Both the position numbers and the translations under genes were made by a program. The notes beneath the pieces were generated by a model that did not search any database, was not told where the DNA came from, and worked only from the letters and a program-made list of their open reading frames with translations. Positions 1-6,511 of a stretch of 15,896 nt of DNA are shown here, in pieces (position 1 is the first letter of the stretch; every line of letters begins with the position of its first letter). Origin of the DNA: CBFFRJ01 sp965644225 (lineage in GTDB: Bacteria > Pseudomonadota > Gammaproteobacteria > Enterobacterales > Enterobacteriaceae); contig NZ_CBFFRJ010000118.1 of NCBI RefSeq assembly GCF_965644225.1, forward strand, positions 1-15,896, given 5' to 3'.

Positions 1-71
1 ACAGCTCAGCTAAGGTAAGGCTAATACAGATAAGGACTCCACTGAACCCCACCGATTAAATCGCACCTTCC
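1..71. mobile_element. End of an IS5-family insertion sequence (partial, left edge)
   Basis: Read on the minus strand from 71 to 1, the sequence begins GGAAGGTGCGA, which matches the start of the terminal inverted repeat I know for IS5 (GGAAGGTGCGAATAAG). It then diverges, so this is an IS5-group relative, not IS5 itself. The same 71 bp occur in inverse orientation at the right edge of the window. The bases next to the tip are TTAG (72-75), fitting the YTAR target that IS5-group elements duplicate. Only the end is present, with no transposase, so neither the exact element nor which end it is can be named. Confidence 0.8.
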
Positions 72-75
72 TTAG

Positions 76-221
76 ATGAAGAGATAGTAAACACCACGTT
101 CTTCGACTGACTATCCCTACGGACTATAGAGAGAAGTTTAAGAGAATTTGATGAAATGTCTGTACAAGGGAATATCCTCATAGCCCTATTAGGCATAAAT
201 ATTCTATTCGATAGAGAGTAA
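76..221 (+). pseudogene. 3' remnant of a KAP-like P-loop NTPase gene, cut by IS and carrying an in-frame stop
   Basis: From the IS junction at 72-75 one frame runs to the TAA at 219-221, interrupted only by a TGA at 108-110. The pieces read DEEIVNTTFFD, stop, then a 36-residue tail starting LSLRTIERSLREFDE. The SLRTIER motif followed by a hydrophobic helix resembles the C-terminal end of KAP-family P-loop NTPases (the family of F-plasmid PifA), where a GLSLRxIER-like motif is usual. A GGA to TGA change at 108 would explain the stop. The Walker motifs would lie left of the IS and are not visible. The gene ends 3 bp before the next start codon, so the two were probably one operon. The identification rests on a short motif and is tentative. 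Alternatively, the ATG at 156 starts a 21-residue hydrophobic peptide. Confidence 0.4.
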
Positions 222-224
222 ATT

Positions 225-1556
225 ATGATTCTATTCTTTTATCCCTACATCATGCTTTGCTACAGTGCTGGATACGCTTTATTGCAAACTCTGGATGGGA
301 TGGGATTGATTAGTACCAACTTTATAGAATTGAGCACAGAGGGTGTTCTTTTAAGCAGTTACTGGTCTCCAAATAAAGTTGCTATAGTCTTAGGCGGTTC
401 TATTTTTGGGTTCTTTATTTTATTATTACCCTTTATTTTTTTGAGTTCATGGGTACTTGCCAGAAAAAAGGGGCTCATCATTTCCTTTGTGCTTCTTATA
501 ACCCCAGGACTACTATCACTGTGTCACCTTCTTCCTGTTATTCAGTGGTTGCCATTGACCTATGCAATAGGGGGGACAGGTGTAACGGGTAACGCAGCTG
601 GACTCGCAAGTCTGAGTTTCATAGGACTATTGTGCGGATGGATATTGGCTATAATCATTAGTGATGTTTTTGCTACAGGAGAGAAATTCAGACAGTGGAC
701 AGATATTTTCCTCATCTTAACAGCAGTTGGTAACGGTATTTTCTGGGTATCAGACAGAGAGGTAGCTGTCGGTAAAACAGCATATGAGGAAACAATTACA
801 GATATTAATGATGCAGCCAAATATCTTCTTGTTCAGGTGAAAGACTACAGCCGCATGTGTGACAATAGCGGGCTTTCCGAAATGTCATCTTGTCAGTGGG
901 CATCGTACATTCAAGAAACGCTAGAAAATATTGCCAGTACGAAATCATCTGTTATTGAATATGTAATGCCTGAAAACCTTGACACCTTTTACAGAATTCC
1001 TGAGTACTATAGCAATCAAGTATCTCCGGATAAAATCAGACAGGAATTTCAAAACTACAATAAAAAACTATGTCCAAATAAGTCTCTTTCAAAAGCAATA
1101 ACACAATTGCCACCACCTTCCCGATGGTGCCAAACTCCCCCTCCAGCGTACTGTAATGCCATTCAAGAGGGGAAATTTAAAACAGGCATGTCAGACCGTT
1201 TCGCTGTCGCCAATGAATGTGTAATTACATCATTATTAATGTACCGCCAAGGTTTATTGAAAAAACAAGCTCGTTTATCCTTAAGTAAAAATGCCCCTCA
1301 TTATAGATGGATGTGGTTTATTGCTATGTCTTTTTTTATTGGTGGGAAAATTGCCAATGTAATGACAAAAATAGGCAACTTAGAGAATCGTAGCATAACT
1401 GAAAAACATAGAGTTAAATTTATCCTTTTAAAAATATTTGGCTTTATTGTGCGTACATTAATAAGATGTATCGCCGCATCTCAAAAAATATTTGTTCCAA
1501 CGACCAATTTTATCAAAAAATTAAAGAGAACAAAGCATGATACTAAAATAAAATAG
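225..1556 (+). CDS. Unknown multi-pass inner-membrane protein of the leuX island (443 aa)
   Basis: I do not recognise this family. The protein has about five N-terminal membrane segments (roughly residues 1-22, 52-79, 84-111, 127-150 and 158-176). A soluble stretch of about 180 residues follows (177-355) with exactly six cysteines (C212, C223, C283, C302, C310, C332) and a proline-rich PPPSRWC...PPPAYC patch. Two more hydrophobic segments (362-380, 398-418) and a lysine/arginine-rich tail finish it. An even number of cysteines in one loop suggests disulfides and hence a periplasmic loop; this is inference. The start has an AGAG stretch (213-218) 6-8 bp upstream and lies 3 bp after the preceding broken reading frame. 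Codon use is AT-rich, unlike the core genes to the right, which fits horizontal acquisition. A role as membrane partner of the lost NTPase is plausible but unproven. Confidence 0.75.
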   Translation: MILFFYPYIMLCYSAGYALLQTLDGMGLISTNFIELSTEGVLLSSYWSPNKVAIVLGGSIFGFFILLLPFIFLSSWVLARKKGLIISFVLLITPGLLSLCHLLPVIQWLPLTYAIGGTGVTGNAAGLASLSFIGLLCGWILAIIISDVFATGEKFRQWTDIFLILTAVGNGIFWVSDREVAVGKTAYEETITDINDAAKYLLVQVKDYSRMCDNSGLSEMSSCQWASYIQETLENIASTKSSVIEYVMPENLDTFYRIPEYYSNQVSPDKIRQEFQNYNKKLCPNKSLSKAITQLPPPSRWCQTPPPAYCNAIQEGKFKTGMSDRFAVANECVITSLLMYRQGLLKKQARLSLSKNAPHYRWMWFIAMSFFIGGKIANVMTKIGNLENRSITEKHRVKFILLKIFGFIVRTLIRCIAASQKIFVPTTNFIKKLKRTKHDTKIK

Positions 1557-1918
1557 TGACAAATGTTCAACTGCAAGGTTAATCTTGGTGTTACAAGGAA
1601 TAAATAACAAGGGGTACTTTTCCCTGTACCCCTAGAGTTTAAGTTGGATGATACGTATGAATCTACTGTGGAAATTCACGCTAGTGGCAACAGCGTTTTG
1701 TACTCAGCCGTTTATATATTAGCACCCATAGTTAATTGAGCGTGAAGCTCAGTAATCTTATTGATTATCTACTTGTTGGAAGATCTCGCGGATCGCTCTT
1801 GCCGATGAAATCAGTGAGCAAATTGCTCTTAGTGATAATGCCATTGGGAAAAATTACCAACCGGCTACCCCCTTAAGGCGTGTCGATTAACTTTAATTAA
1901 ACGAATATGGCATTCAAC
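1557..1918. other. Gene-poor island spacer between membrane-protein gene and integrase
   Basis: This 362 bp stretch holds no convincing intact gene. It contains the hairpin at 1610-1633 and a start-less open frame at 1765-1890 (41 codons, ending at TAA 1888-1890) that reads like real protein, for example ALADEISEQIALSD. That frame may be a decayed gene fragment. Small palindromes such as GAGCAAATTGCTC (about 1817-1829) are present. I see no copy of the leuX 3' end here, so this is not the far attachment site of the island. Confidence 0.4.
1610..1633. terminator. Hairpin between convergent genes, candidate terminator
   Basis: The arms AGGGGTAC (1610-1617) and GTACCCCT (1626-1633) are perfectly complementary around an 8-base loop. 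Read on the minus strand the hairpin is followed by TTGTTATTT, a fair U-rich tail for transcripts coming from the integrase. Read on the plus strand the tail is poor, but the hairpin sits 54 bp after the stop of the membrane-protein gene, a natural position for its 3' end. Confidence 0.45.
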
Positions 1919-3187
1919 TCACTCTCCATTACCCCGGTTGATCTTCGCATAGTCAAACGGCGTAATCGCTCTCTCCCGATTCGCATCCAGAAAGTCCGCC
2001 CACCACTGCAACATCAGCTTGCGCTCATCCAAGTGTTCCGCTTTATGGATATATGCCGCCCGCACCGAGTTACGTTCCATATGGCTCATCTGCCTTTCAA
2101 CCGCATCCTTCGACCATAGTCCTGACTCAATTAACGAACTACAGGCCATTGTACGGAAGCCGTGGCCGCAAACCTCAACCTTAGTGTCATATCCCATCAC
2201 CCGTAGCGCACTGTTTACGGTGTTTTCACTCATTGGCTTACGCGGATCATGATCGCCAATAAAGATCAGCTCATGTTCGCCACAGAACTGTTTTATCTGC
2301 TTCAGGATCGCCAGCGCCTGCTTTGAAAGTGGCACCAGATGAGGTGTACGCATCTTTGATCCTCGCTGAGAATGTTTCACGCCGGGAATAGGCTCTCGCT
2401 CAGGCGGAATGGTCCACATTGACGTTTCAAAATCGATCTCTGACCAGCGAGCAAAACGTAGCTCACTGGATCGAATAAAGATAAGCAGGGTAAGTTCAGT
2501 TGCCCAGCGGGTTAGCGGCCTGCCTGTATAGCCGTCTATTTTCTGGAGTAATTCAGGGATGCGCTTTAATTCCAGAGCCGGACGATGCTGTCGATTGCTG
2601 GAAGCAACCGCCCCCGCCATCTCTTGCGCCGGGTTATAATCAATTAGACCGCTTTGCACCGCATAACGCATGATGGCCGTGGTGCGCTGTTGAAGACGGG
2701 AAGCCACTTCAAGACGTCCAGATGTCTCCACGGCTTTAATGGGAATTAATAGATCGCGGGTGCCTAGTTCAGCAATATTGCGAGCACCAATTGCCGGGAA
2801 GATATTATCCTCCAGGCTCTTTTTTACGCGATGAGCATGATCTTCCGACCATTTTTGGTTAGTCACAAGCCACTCTCTGGCAACCTTCTCGAAAGTAATA
2901 ATCTCTTTCGCCTGCTCTTCTTTCACAGCACGTTTATGCTCACGAGGATCGATACCAGCAGCTACCAGCTTCCTGGCTTCTTCCCTTTTCTTCCTAGCAT
3001 CCGCCAGTGAAATTTCAGGATAGACACCGAACGCCATCAAATGCTGTTTACCGCCAAAACGGAAACGAAATCGCCAATACTTGGAACCGTTAGGTTTTAC
3101 AAGTAAGAACATGCCGTCACCGTCAACAAGTGAATACTCTTTCTCCTCAGGTTTCGCAGAACGAACTTTAGTATCCGTTAGGGCCAT
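1919..3187 (-). CDS. P4-family tyrosine integrase of the leuX genomic island
   Basis: This is a site-specific recombinase of 422 aa that would integrate and excise the island at leuX. The N-terminal ~90 residues (MALTDTKVRSAKP... DGDGMFLLVKPNGSKYW... GVYPEISLADARKKR) match the DUF4102 arm-binding domain of P4-type integrases. A core-binding helical domain follows (about 100-190), then the catalytic domain. Catalytic residues visible are R239 (IRSSELR), H342 and R345 (HGFR), H369 (SHMERN) and nucleophile Y379 (AAYIH). Length and domain order are normal for the family, so it looks intact. The start at 3187 is chosen over an upstream ATG at 3265 because AAGGAGG lies about 7 bp before it and family members begin here. 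It reads away from the tRNA, as does IntB beside leuX in E. coli, its likely closest well-known relative. Its promoter overlaps repeated operator-like motifs. Confidence 0.93.
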   Translation of the reverse strand: MALTDTKVRSAKPEEKEYSLVDGDGMFLLVKPNGSKYWRFRFRFGGKQHLMAFGVYPEISLADARKKREEARKLVAAGIDPREHKRAVKEEQAKEIITFEKVAREWLVTNQKWSEDHAHRVKKSLEDNIFPAIGARNIAELGTRDLLIPIKAVETSGRLEVASRLQQRTTAIMRYAVQSGLIDYNPAQEMAGAVASSNRQHRPALELKRIPELLQKIDGYTGRPLTRWATELTLLIFIRSSELRFARWSEIDFETSMWTIPPEREPIPGVKHSQRGSKMRTPHLVPLSKQALAILKQIKQFCGEHELIFIGDHDPRKPMSENTVNSALRVMGYDTKVEVCGHGFRTMACSSLIESGLWSKDAVERQMSHMERNSVRAAYIHKAEHLDERKLMLQWWADFLDANRERAITPFDYAKINRGNGE

Positions 3188-3213
3188 AATGGTCCTCCTT
3201 CCATTGGTATCTC

Positions 3214-3265
3214 GTGAGTATACAAGCAATATCGAATCGGTAAATATACTCATTAGTATACTCAC
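3214..3265 (-). promoter_or_regulatory. Integrase promoter region with three operator-like TATACTCA repeats
   Basis: GTGAGTATAC (3214-3223) is the exact inverse of GTATACTCAC (3256-3265), and a third partial copy, ATATACTCA, sits at 3244-3252. On the minus strand, TATACT at 3217-3222 is a good -10 for the integrase, with TTTACC 16 bp upstream as a possible -35. The transcript would start about 23 bp before the ATG. The repeats overlap the -10, so a protein binding them would probably repress the integrase. The protein is unknown; the integrase itself or an AlpA/Cox-like factor are possibilities. Confidence 0.45.
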
Positions 3266-3270
3266 AAGCT

Positions 3271-3310
3271 TGTTGATGTGGGTTGACTCAGGTTGACTTC
3301 AGTTGAGGGA
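3271..3310. repeat. Four GTTGA repeats with exact 10-bp period
   Basis: GTTGA begins at 3272, 3282, 3292 and 3302, exactly one helical turn apart. The two central copies are longer (GGTTGACT). The array sits between the leuX 3' end and the integrase promoter, where tyrosine integrases and their directionality factors bind arm-type sites. Helical phasing suggests one protein binding side by side on one DNA face. This function is inferred from position and spacing only. Confidence 0.5.
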
Positions 3311-3350
3311 AAAAGCTGGGGAAGCCTTGTGTGCAGCGGATTTCAGGCAT

Positions 3351-3374
3351 AAAAAAAGACGTCGATTGACGTCT
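3351..3374 (-). terminator. Rho-independent terminator of leuX
   Basis: On the minus strand the stem AGACGTC, loop AATC and stem GACGTCT (3357-3374) are followed by seven T (complement of 3351-3357). It lies 14 bp after the tRNA 3' end and separates leuX from the co-directional integrase. Confidence 0.85.
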
Positions 3375-3387
3375 ATTTATATACTTT

Positions 3388-3405
3388 TGGTGCCGAAGGC
3401 CGGAC
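3388..3405 (-). other. Inferred island attachment site (leuX 3' end)
   Basis: P4-type integrases commonly recombine within the 3' end of a tRNA gene, and here an integrase of that type lies next to the 3' end of leuX. The core would be within the T-arm and acceptor stem. The exact crossover cannot be placed, because the second, duplicated copy at the far end of the island is not in the window. Confidence 0.4.
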
Positions 3406-3472
3406 TCGAACCGGCACGTATTTCTACGGTTGATTTTGAATCAACTGCGTCTACCGATTTCGCCACTTCGGC
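3388..3472 (-). tRNA. leuX: tRNA-Leu, anticodon CAA
   Basis: The minus strand reads GCCGAAGTGG at the 5' end and GGCCTTCGGCACCA at the 3' end, with CCA encoded (complement of 3388-3390). The anticodon stem GTTGA/TCAAC encloses loop TTCAAAA, so the anticodon is CAA, reading UUG leucine codons. The 85-nt length, long variable arm and GGTTCGAGTCC T-arm match E. coli leuX. The gene is complete, so the island inserted at its 3' end has restored it. It is a well-known integration hotspot (PAI II of E. coli 536 and the intB region of K-12). Confidence 0.97.
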
Positions 3473-3500
3473 ACTGAAGGGGATGCTGATAGCGGGTTGC

Positions 3501-3528
3501 ATTATACCTGTTGCAGGCCTCTGCGCAA
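3501..3528 (-). promoter_or_regulatory. leuX promoter
   Basis: On the minus strand TTGCGC (complement of 3523-3528) and a perfect TATAAT (complement of 3501-3506) are 16 bp apart. The predicted start is about 20 bp before the mature tRNA 5' end. A GC-rich stretch (GCAACCCGC) follows the -10, as in stringently controlled stable-RNA promoters. Confidence 0.75.
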
Positions 3529-3552
3529 GCATTCCCCCGCCCTGCCTCGTCT

Positions 3553-3575
3553 AAATGCCGAAAAAATCGGCATTT
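3553..3575. terminator. Hairpin between leuX promoter and HNH gene
   Basis: AAATGCCGA (3553-3561) and TCGGCATTT (3567-3575) form a perfect 9-bp stem around five A. No T-run follows on either strand, so it may be an insulator or a weak bidirectional terminator rather than a strong one. It lies between divergent leuX and the HNH-methyltransferase operon. Confidence 0.35.
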
Positions 3576-3639
3576 CTCCCGCTCCCCCTGCTCTTCACTG
3601 GAAGGCTGCTCGCAAAACGCTGCAACGTGACGGTGGTGG

Positions 3640-3666
3640 TTTACATTTTTCTCGTCTTGTTATCTG
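3640..3666 (+). promoter_or_regulatory. Candidate promoter of the HNH-methyltransferase operon
   Basis: TTTACA (3640-3645) and TATCTG (3661-3666) are separated by 15 bp, about 52 bp upstream of the HNH start codon. The -10 is imperfect and the spacing short. The only real support is that a promoter is needed here, since leuX is divergent. Confidence 0.25.
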
Positions 3667-3717
3667 ATCCTGTTACAGGTTGCTGGTATTCACCACATCC
3701 ATAACTCAGGACAAGAC

Positions 3718-4731
3718 ATGCGTTTCTATCAGGTCGAACCCACGCTGGAGAACTACTGGCGCGGCATCATCCTCTTTGGCAAAAATGTCGCTTCCTACAA
3801 GTTCGCGCTGGCGCATGCGTTGTACGACGTAAAGCGCGATGGCAGCGACCTTATCCTGCTGGAAGATCTCGCCGTGCCGTTCAGCCAGCATCTGTGTCGT
3901 CATCTGGCGCAGGCACCCAAGCAAATCACCTCTGCCAGAAGTCAGTATCTCGATGCCTGCCGTCAGTTTAATGCCGGGGAGATTGACCAGAATGCCCTCA
4001 CCACCGCCACGGTGCGCTTCGGCTTTAACAACGTGATTGATGCCTTCCACAACGTGAACCAGGGCGAGATTGAGAAACGCTTTTTTATTGATGAGCGCAA
4101 AGGTAACAAAGGCATTCGTCTGACGACAAACTTCCATCAGCTTACCGAGCGGCAGCAGTTTCAGAACCTGAAGTTTGAGACAAACGCGCGCTGGAATCTG
4201 GTCGAGCAGGGCTGGGCGATGGGCGTGTCGCGCAACCTTATCGCCGTTGAGCATGACGAGCAGGACAATATGCTGTTCAGCATCCAGAATAACCGCCGCA
4301 TTACCATCACCAGCTGTCGCGACAGCCTCAACGGCTATCAGAAAGGGCGTTGCTTCTACTGCTTCGCGCCCATCAGCGTGGAGCCAGGCGACGCAAACCT
4401 GGCCGATGTCGATCACTTTATTCCGTGGATGCTCAAAGACCAGGTGGGGAATGTAAACGGTGTCTGGAACCTGGTGCTGGCCTGCAAATGTTGTAACCGC
4501 GGGCAGCAGGGAAAATCATCCCGTATTCCTTCAGCCAGACTGCTTCAGCGCCTGCACGATCGCAACGAATACTTTATTACCAGCCATCTTCCGCTACGTG
4601 AAACCCTGATCCGCCAGACCGGAGCAACGCCTGAACTTCGGGCTAATTTTTTGTCAAATAACTGGAACACTGCACAAGTAACCTTACTCCACCAATGGGA
4701 ACCCAAAGCTGTCGGGCCGGATACCTTCTGA
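3718..4731 (+). CDS. HNH endonuclease domain protein (337 aa)
   Basis: This is a predicted nuclease. Residues 212-263 carry a complete zinc-supported HNH fold: CFYC (C212, C215), DVDHFIPW (D232, H233), WNLVLAC (N251) and CKCCN (C256, C259, N260), then GQQGKSSRIP. It is an H-N-N variant with a paired-cysteine zinc knuckle. The N-terminal 210 residues match no family I know; they begin MRFYQVEPTLENYW and contain repeated FN/FH-rich stretches, possibly a recognition or partner-binding domain. The start has AGGA 6-9 bp upstream. The stop TGA shares its A with the ATG of the methyltransferase (TGATG), so the two are translationally coupled. GC content resembles the core genes, so it is either long resident or from a related host. 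The family is clear; the biological role (restriction, anti-phage defence, DNA processing) is not. Confidence 0.85.
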   Translation: MRFYQVEPTLENYWRGIILFGKNVASYKFALAHALYDVKRDGSDLILLEDLAVPFSQHLCRHLAQAPKQITSARSQYLDACRQFNAGEIDQNALTTATVRFGFNNVIDAFHNVNQGEIEKRFFIDERKGNKGIRLTTNFHQLTERQQFQNLKFETNARWNLVEQGWAMGVSRNLIAVEHDEQDNMLFSIQNNRRITITSCRDSLNGYQKGRCFYCFAPISVEPGDANLADVDHFIPWMLKDQVGNVNGVWNLVLACKCCNRGQQGKSSRIPSARLLQRLHDRNEYFITSHLPLRETLIRQTGATPELRANFLSNNWNTAQVTLLHQWEPKAVGPDTF

Positions 4732-5309
4732 TGACAATTAACTACTACCAACAACATGCGCAGGCATTCTTCTCCGATACCATCGGCGTCGATATGGCAT
4801 CACTCTACGCCCCTTTTATTGCGCACCTCGCGCCCGGTGCTTGCGTGCTGGATGCCGGATGCGGTTCCGGTCGCGATGCCCGTGCCTTTGTGGAAATGGG
4901 TTATGCGGTCGAGGCCTTTGATGCCTCGTCGGAAATGGTGCGAATGGCAACGGAGCACAGCGGTCTGCCCGTCAAACAGATGACCTTTAACGAGGTTGAG
5001 GCCTGCAACCGCTACGATGGTATCTGGTGCTGTGCGTCGTTACTGCACGTCCCCGCGCAGGAGCTACCCCAGGTGATGAGCACTCTCGCCCAGGCGCTCA
5101 AATCGGGCGGTATCTGGTACGTCTCCTTTAAATATGGCGACAGCGAGCGTGAAAAAGGTGGTCGCCATTTTAGTGATTTAACTGAAGCGGGGCTGAACGC
5201 GCTGGTCGCTCAGCTTACGGGCATCCGGGTTCAGTCGATGTGGACAACGCAGGACAAACGCCCAGATCGCAGCGAAACCTGGCTTAACGCCCTGTTACGC
5301 AAAGATTAG
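4731..5309 (+). CDS. Class I SAM-dependent methyltransferase (192 aa)
   Basis: This is a Rossmann-fold methyltransferase. Motif I is VLDAGCGSG (residues 39-47), and the acidic ribose-binding motif II is EAFDAS (61-66, D64). The motif IV region reads DGIWCCASLLHVP, and later LKSGGIWYVSFKYG forms the typical beta-strand turn. There is no (D/N/S)PP(Y/F/W) motif, so it is not a classical amino-DNA methyltransferase. It looks more like the TehB/UbiE-type small-molecule or protein group. I chose the ATG at 4731 (MTINYYQQ) rather than 4695 because it overlaps the HNH stop and begins at the normal family position. Close coupling to an HNH nuclease suggests a shared job, but the substrate is unknown. 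Confidence 0.88.
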   Translation: MTINYYQQHAQAFFSDTIGVDMASLYAPFIAHLAPGACVLDAGCGSGRDARAFVEMGYAVEAFDASSEMVRMATEHSGLPVKQMTFNEVEACNRYDGIWCCASLLHVPAQELPQVMSTLAQALKSGGIWYVSFKYGDSEREKGGRHFSDLTEAGLNALVAQLTGIRVQSMWTTQDKRPDRSETWLNALLRKD

Positions 5310-5367
5310 ATCCATGAATTCCTCTATCTTCTACACTCAATTCTCAAACCATCATGAGGGAAAGGCG

Positions 5368-6376
5368 ATGTCGATTATCAAAAGCTATGCCGCTAAAGAA
5401 GCCGGGGCTGACCTGGAGCTGTTCGAGTATGACGCGGGAGAGTTATGTCGAAGTTCAGGTGGATTACTGCGGAATCTGCCATTCGGATTTGTCGATGATC
5501 GACAACGAATGGGGCTTCTCACAATATCCGCTGGTCGCCGGGCATGAAGTCATTGGCCGGGTGGTGGCGCTGGGCAGTGCGGCGCAGAGCAAAGGGTTGA
5601 AAATCGGTCAGCGTGTGGGTATCGGCTGGACGGCGAAAAGCTGCGGCCACTGCGATGCCTGTATCAATGGCGACCAGATTAACTGCCACACGGGTGCGGT
5701 GCCGACCATCCTCAATCGCGGCGGCTTTGCCGACAAAATTCGCGCCGACTGGCAATGGGTAATTCCCCTGCCGGACAGCATCGATATTGAAACCGCAGGC
5801 CCGCTGCTGTGCGGCGGCATCACCGTGTTCAAACCGCTGCTGATGCACCATATCACCGCCACCAGCCGCGTCGGGGTGATTGGCATTGGCGGGCTGGGGC
5901 ATATCGCCATCAAGCTGCTGCACGCCATGGGCTGCGAAGTGACAGCCTTCAGTTCGAACCCGTCAAAAGAAGCCGAAGTGCGCCTGATGGGGGCAGACAA
6001 TGTGGTCAACAGCCGCGACCCGGAAGCGTTAAAAGCGCTGGCGGGCCAGTTTGATCTCATCATCAACACCGTCAACGTTGATTTGCAGTGGCAGCCGTAC
6101 TTTGAAGCTCTGGCCCACGGCGGCGCGTTCCATACCGTTGGCGCGGTGCTCAAGCCGCTGGAAGTGCCTGCGTTTACCCTGATTGCAGGTGACAGAAGCG
6201 TTTCAGGCTCCGCAACGGGCACCCCGTTCGAGCTGCGTAAGCTGATGAAATTTGCCGGAAGGGCGAAAGTGGCACCGACCACCGAGATGTTCCCGATGTC
6301 GCAGATTAACGATGCGTTGCAGCATGTGCGTGACGGTAAAGCGCGTTATCGCGTGGTGCTAAAAGCGGACTTCTGA
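5368..6376 (+). pseudogene. ahr: NADPH-dependent aldehyde reductase Ahr, frameshifted
   Basis: Ahr (YjgB) is a zinc-dependent medium-chain alcohol dehydrogenase that reduces aldehydes in the cytoplasm. The frame from ATG 5368 (MSIIKSYAAKEAG... YDAGEL) matches E. coli Ahr for 26 codons to 5445. It then runs out of register and stops at 5545-5547. From 5447 the remaining frame reads VEVQVDYCGICHSD and continues to the Ahr C-terminus, with the CGICHSD and GHE zinc motifs, the four-cysteine structural zinc region and the GIGGLG nucleotide-binding motif all intact. In E. coli four residues (RPQD) lie at the junction. Here only one of their 12 bases remains, and adding 11 bp back gives exactly 339 codons, the E. 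coli length. An 11-bp deletion is therefore the simplest reading. A product starting at the ATG at about 5430 in the second frame would lack the first beta strands of the catalytic domain. Confidence 0.88.
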
Positions 6377-6435
6377 TGACTTCTTGCTGAGGGAAAGGCG
6401 GGAACAGGTTTGTGGGTGAGGTGCGGGGATTTTCA

Positions 6436-6490
6436 CCCTCACCCCAGTTTTCTCCCTCAGGGAGAGGGAGAAAAGCGGGGGCCCTCTCCT
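6436..6490. repeat. Enterobacterial extragenic repeat (CCCTC/GAGGG type) with hairpin
   Basis: Between convergent ahr and lptG lies ACCCTCACCCC, then arms TTTTCTCCC (6448-6456) and GGGAGAAAA (6466-6474), then GGGGGCCCTCTCC. The same CCCTCAGGGAGAGGG core recurs at 10482-10560 after pepA. Such copies are widespread between genes in Enterobacter and Klebsiella relatives. The hairpin may also end transcripts from both neighbouring genes. Confidence 0.7.
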
Positions 6491-6511
6491 GCAAGAAAGG
6501 GAGAAAGGGAA

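Noticed and set aside
3187..3265. Longer integrase starting at 3265
   Set aside because: The extra 26 residues overlap the promoter repeats and are not family-like; the strong AAGGAGG points to 3187.
3429..3433. GTTGA in the tRNA anticodon arm as a further member of the 10-bp array
   Set aside because: It is part of the tRNA stem and out of phase with the four spaced repeats.
3303..3554. 83-codon plus-strand frame over the tRNA
   Set aside because: It runs through leuX, its terminator and promoter; the tRNA explains the sequence.
3706..4416. 236-codon minus-strand frame over the HNH gene
   Set aside because: Shadow frame opposite an ORF with a clear HNH motif; no domain of its own.
4731..5309. 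Methyltransferase as a DNA methylase of a classical restriction-modification pair
   Set aside because: No (D/N/S)PP(Y/F/W) or cytosine-C5 PC motif; motif IV region resembles small-molecule methyltransferases.
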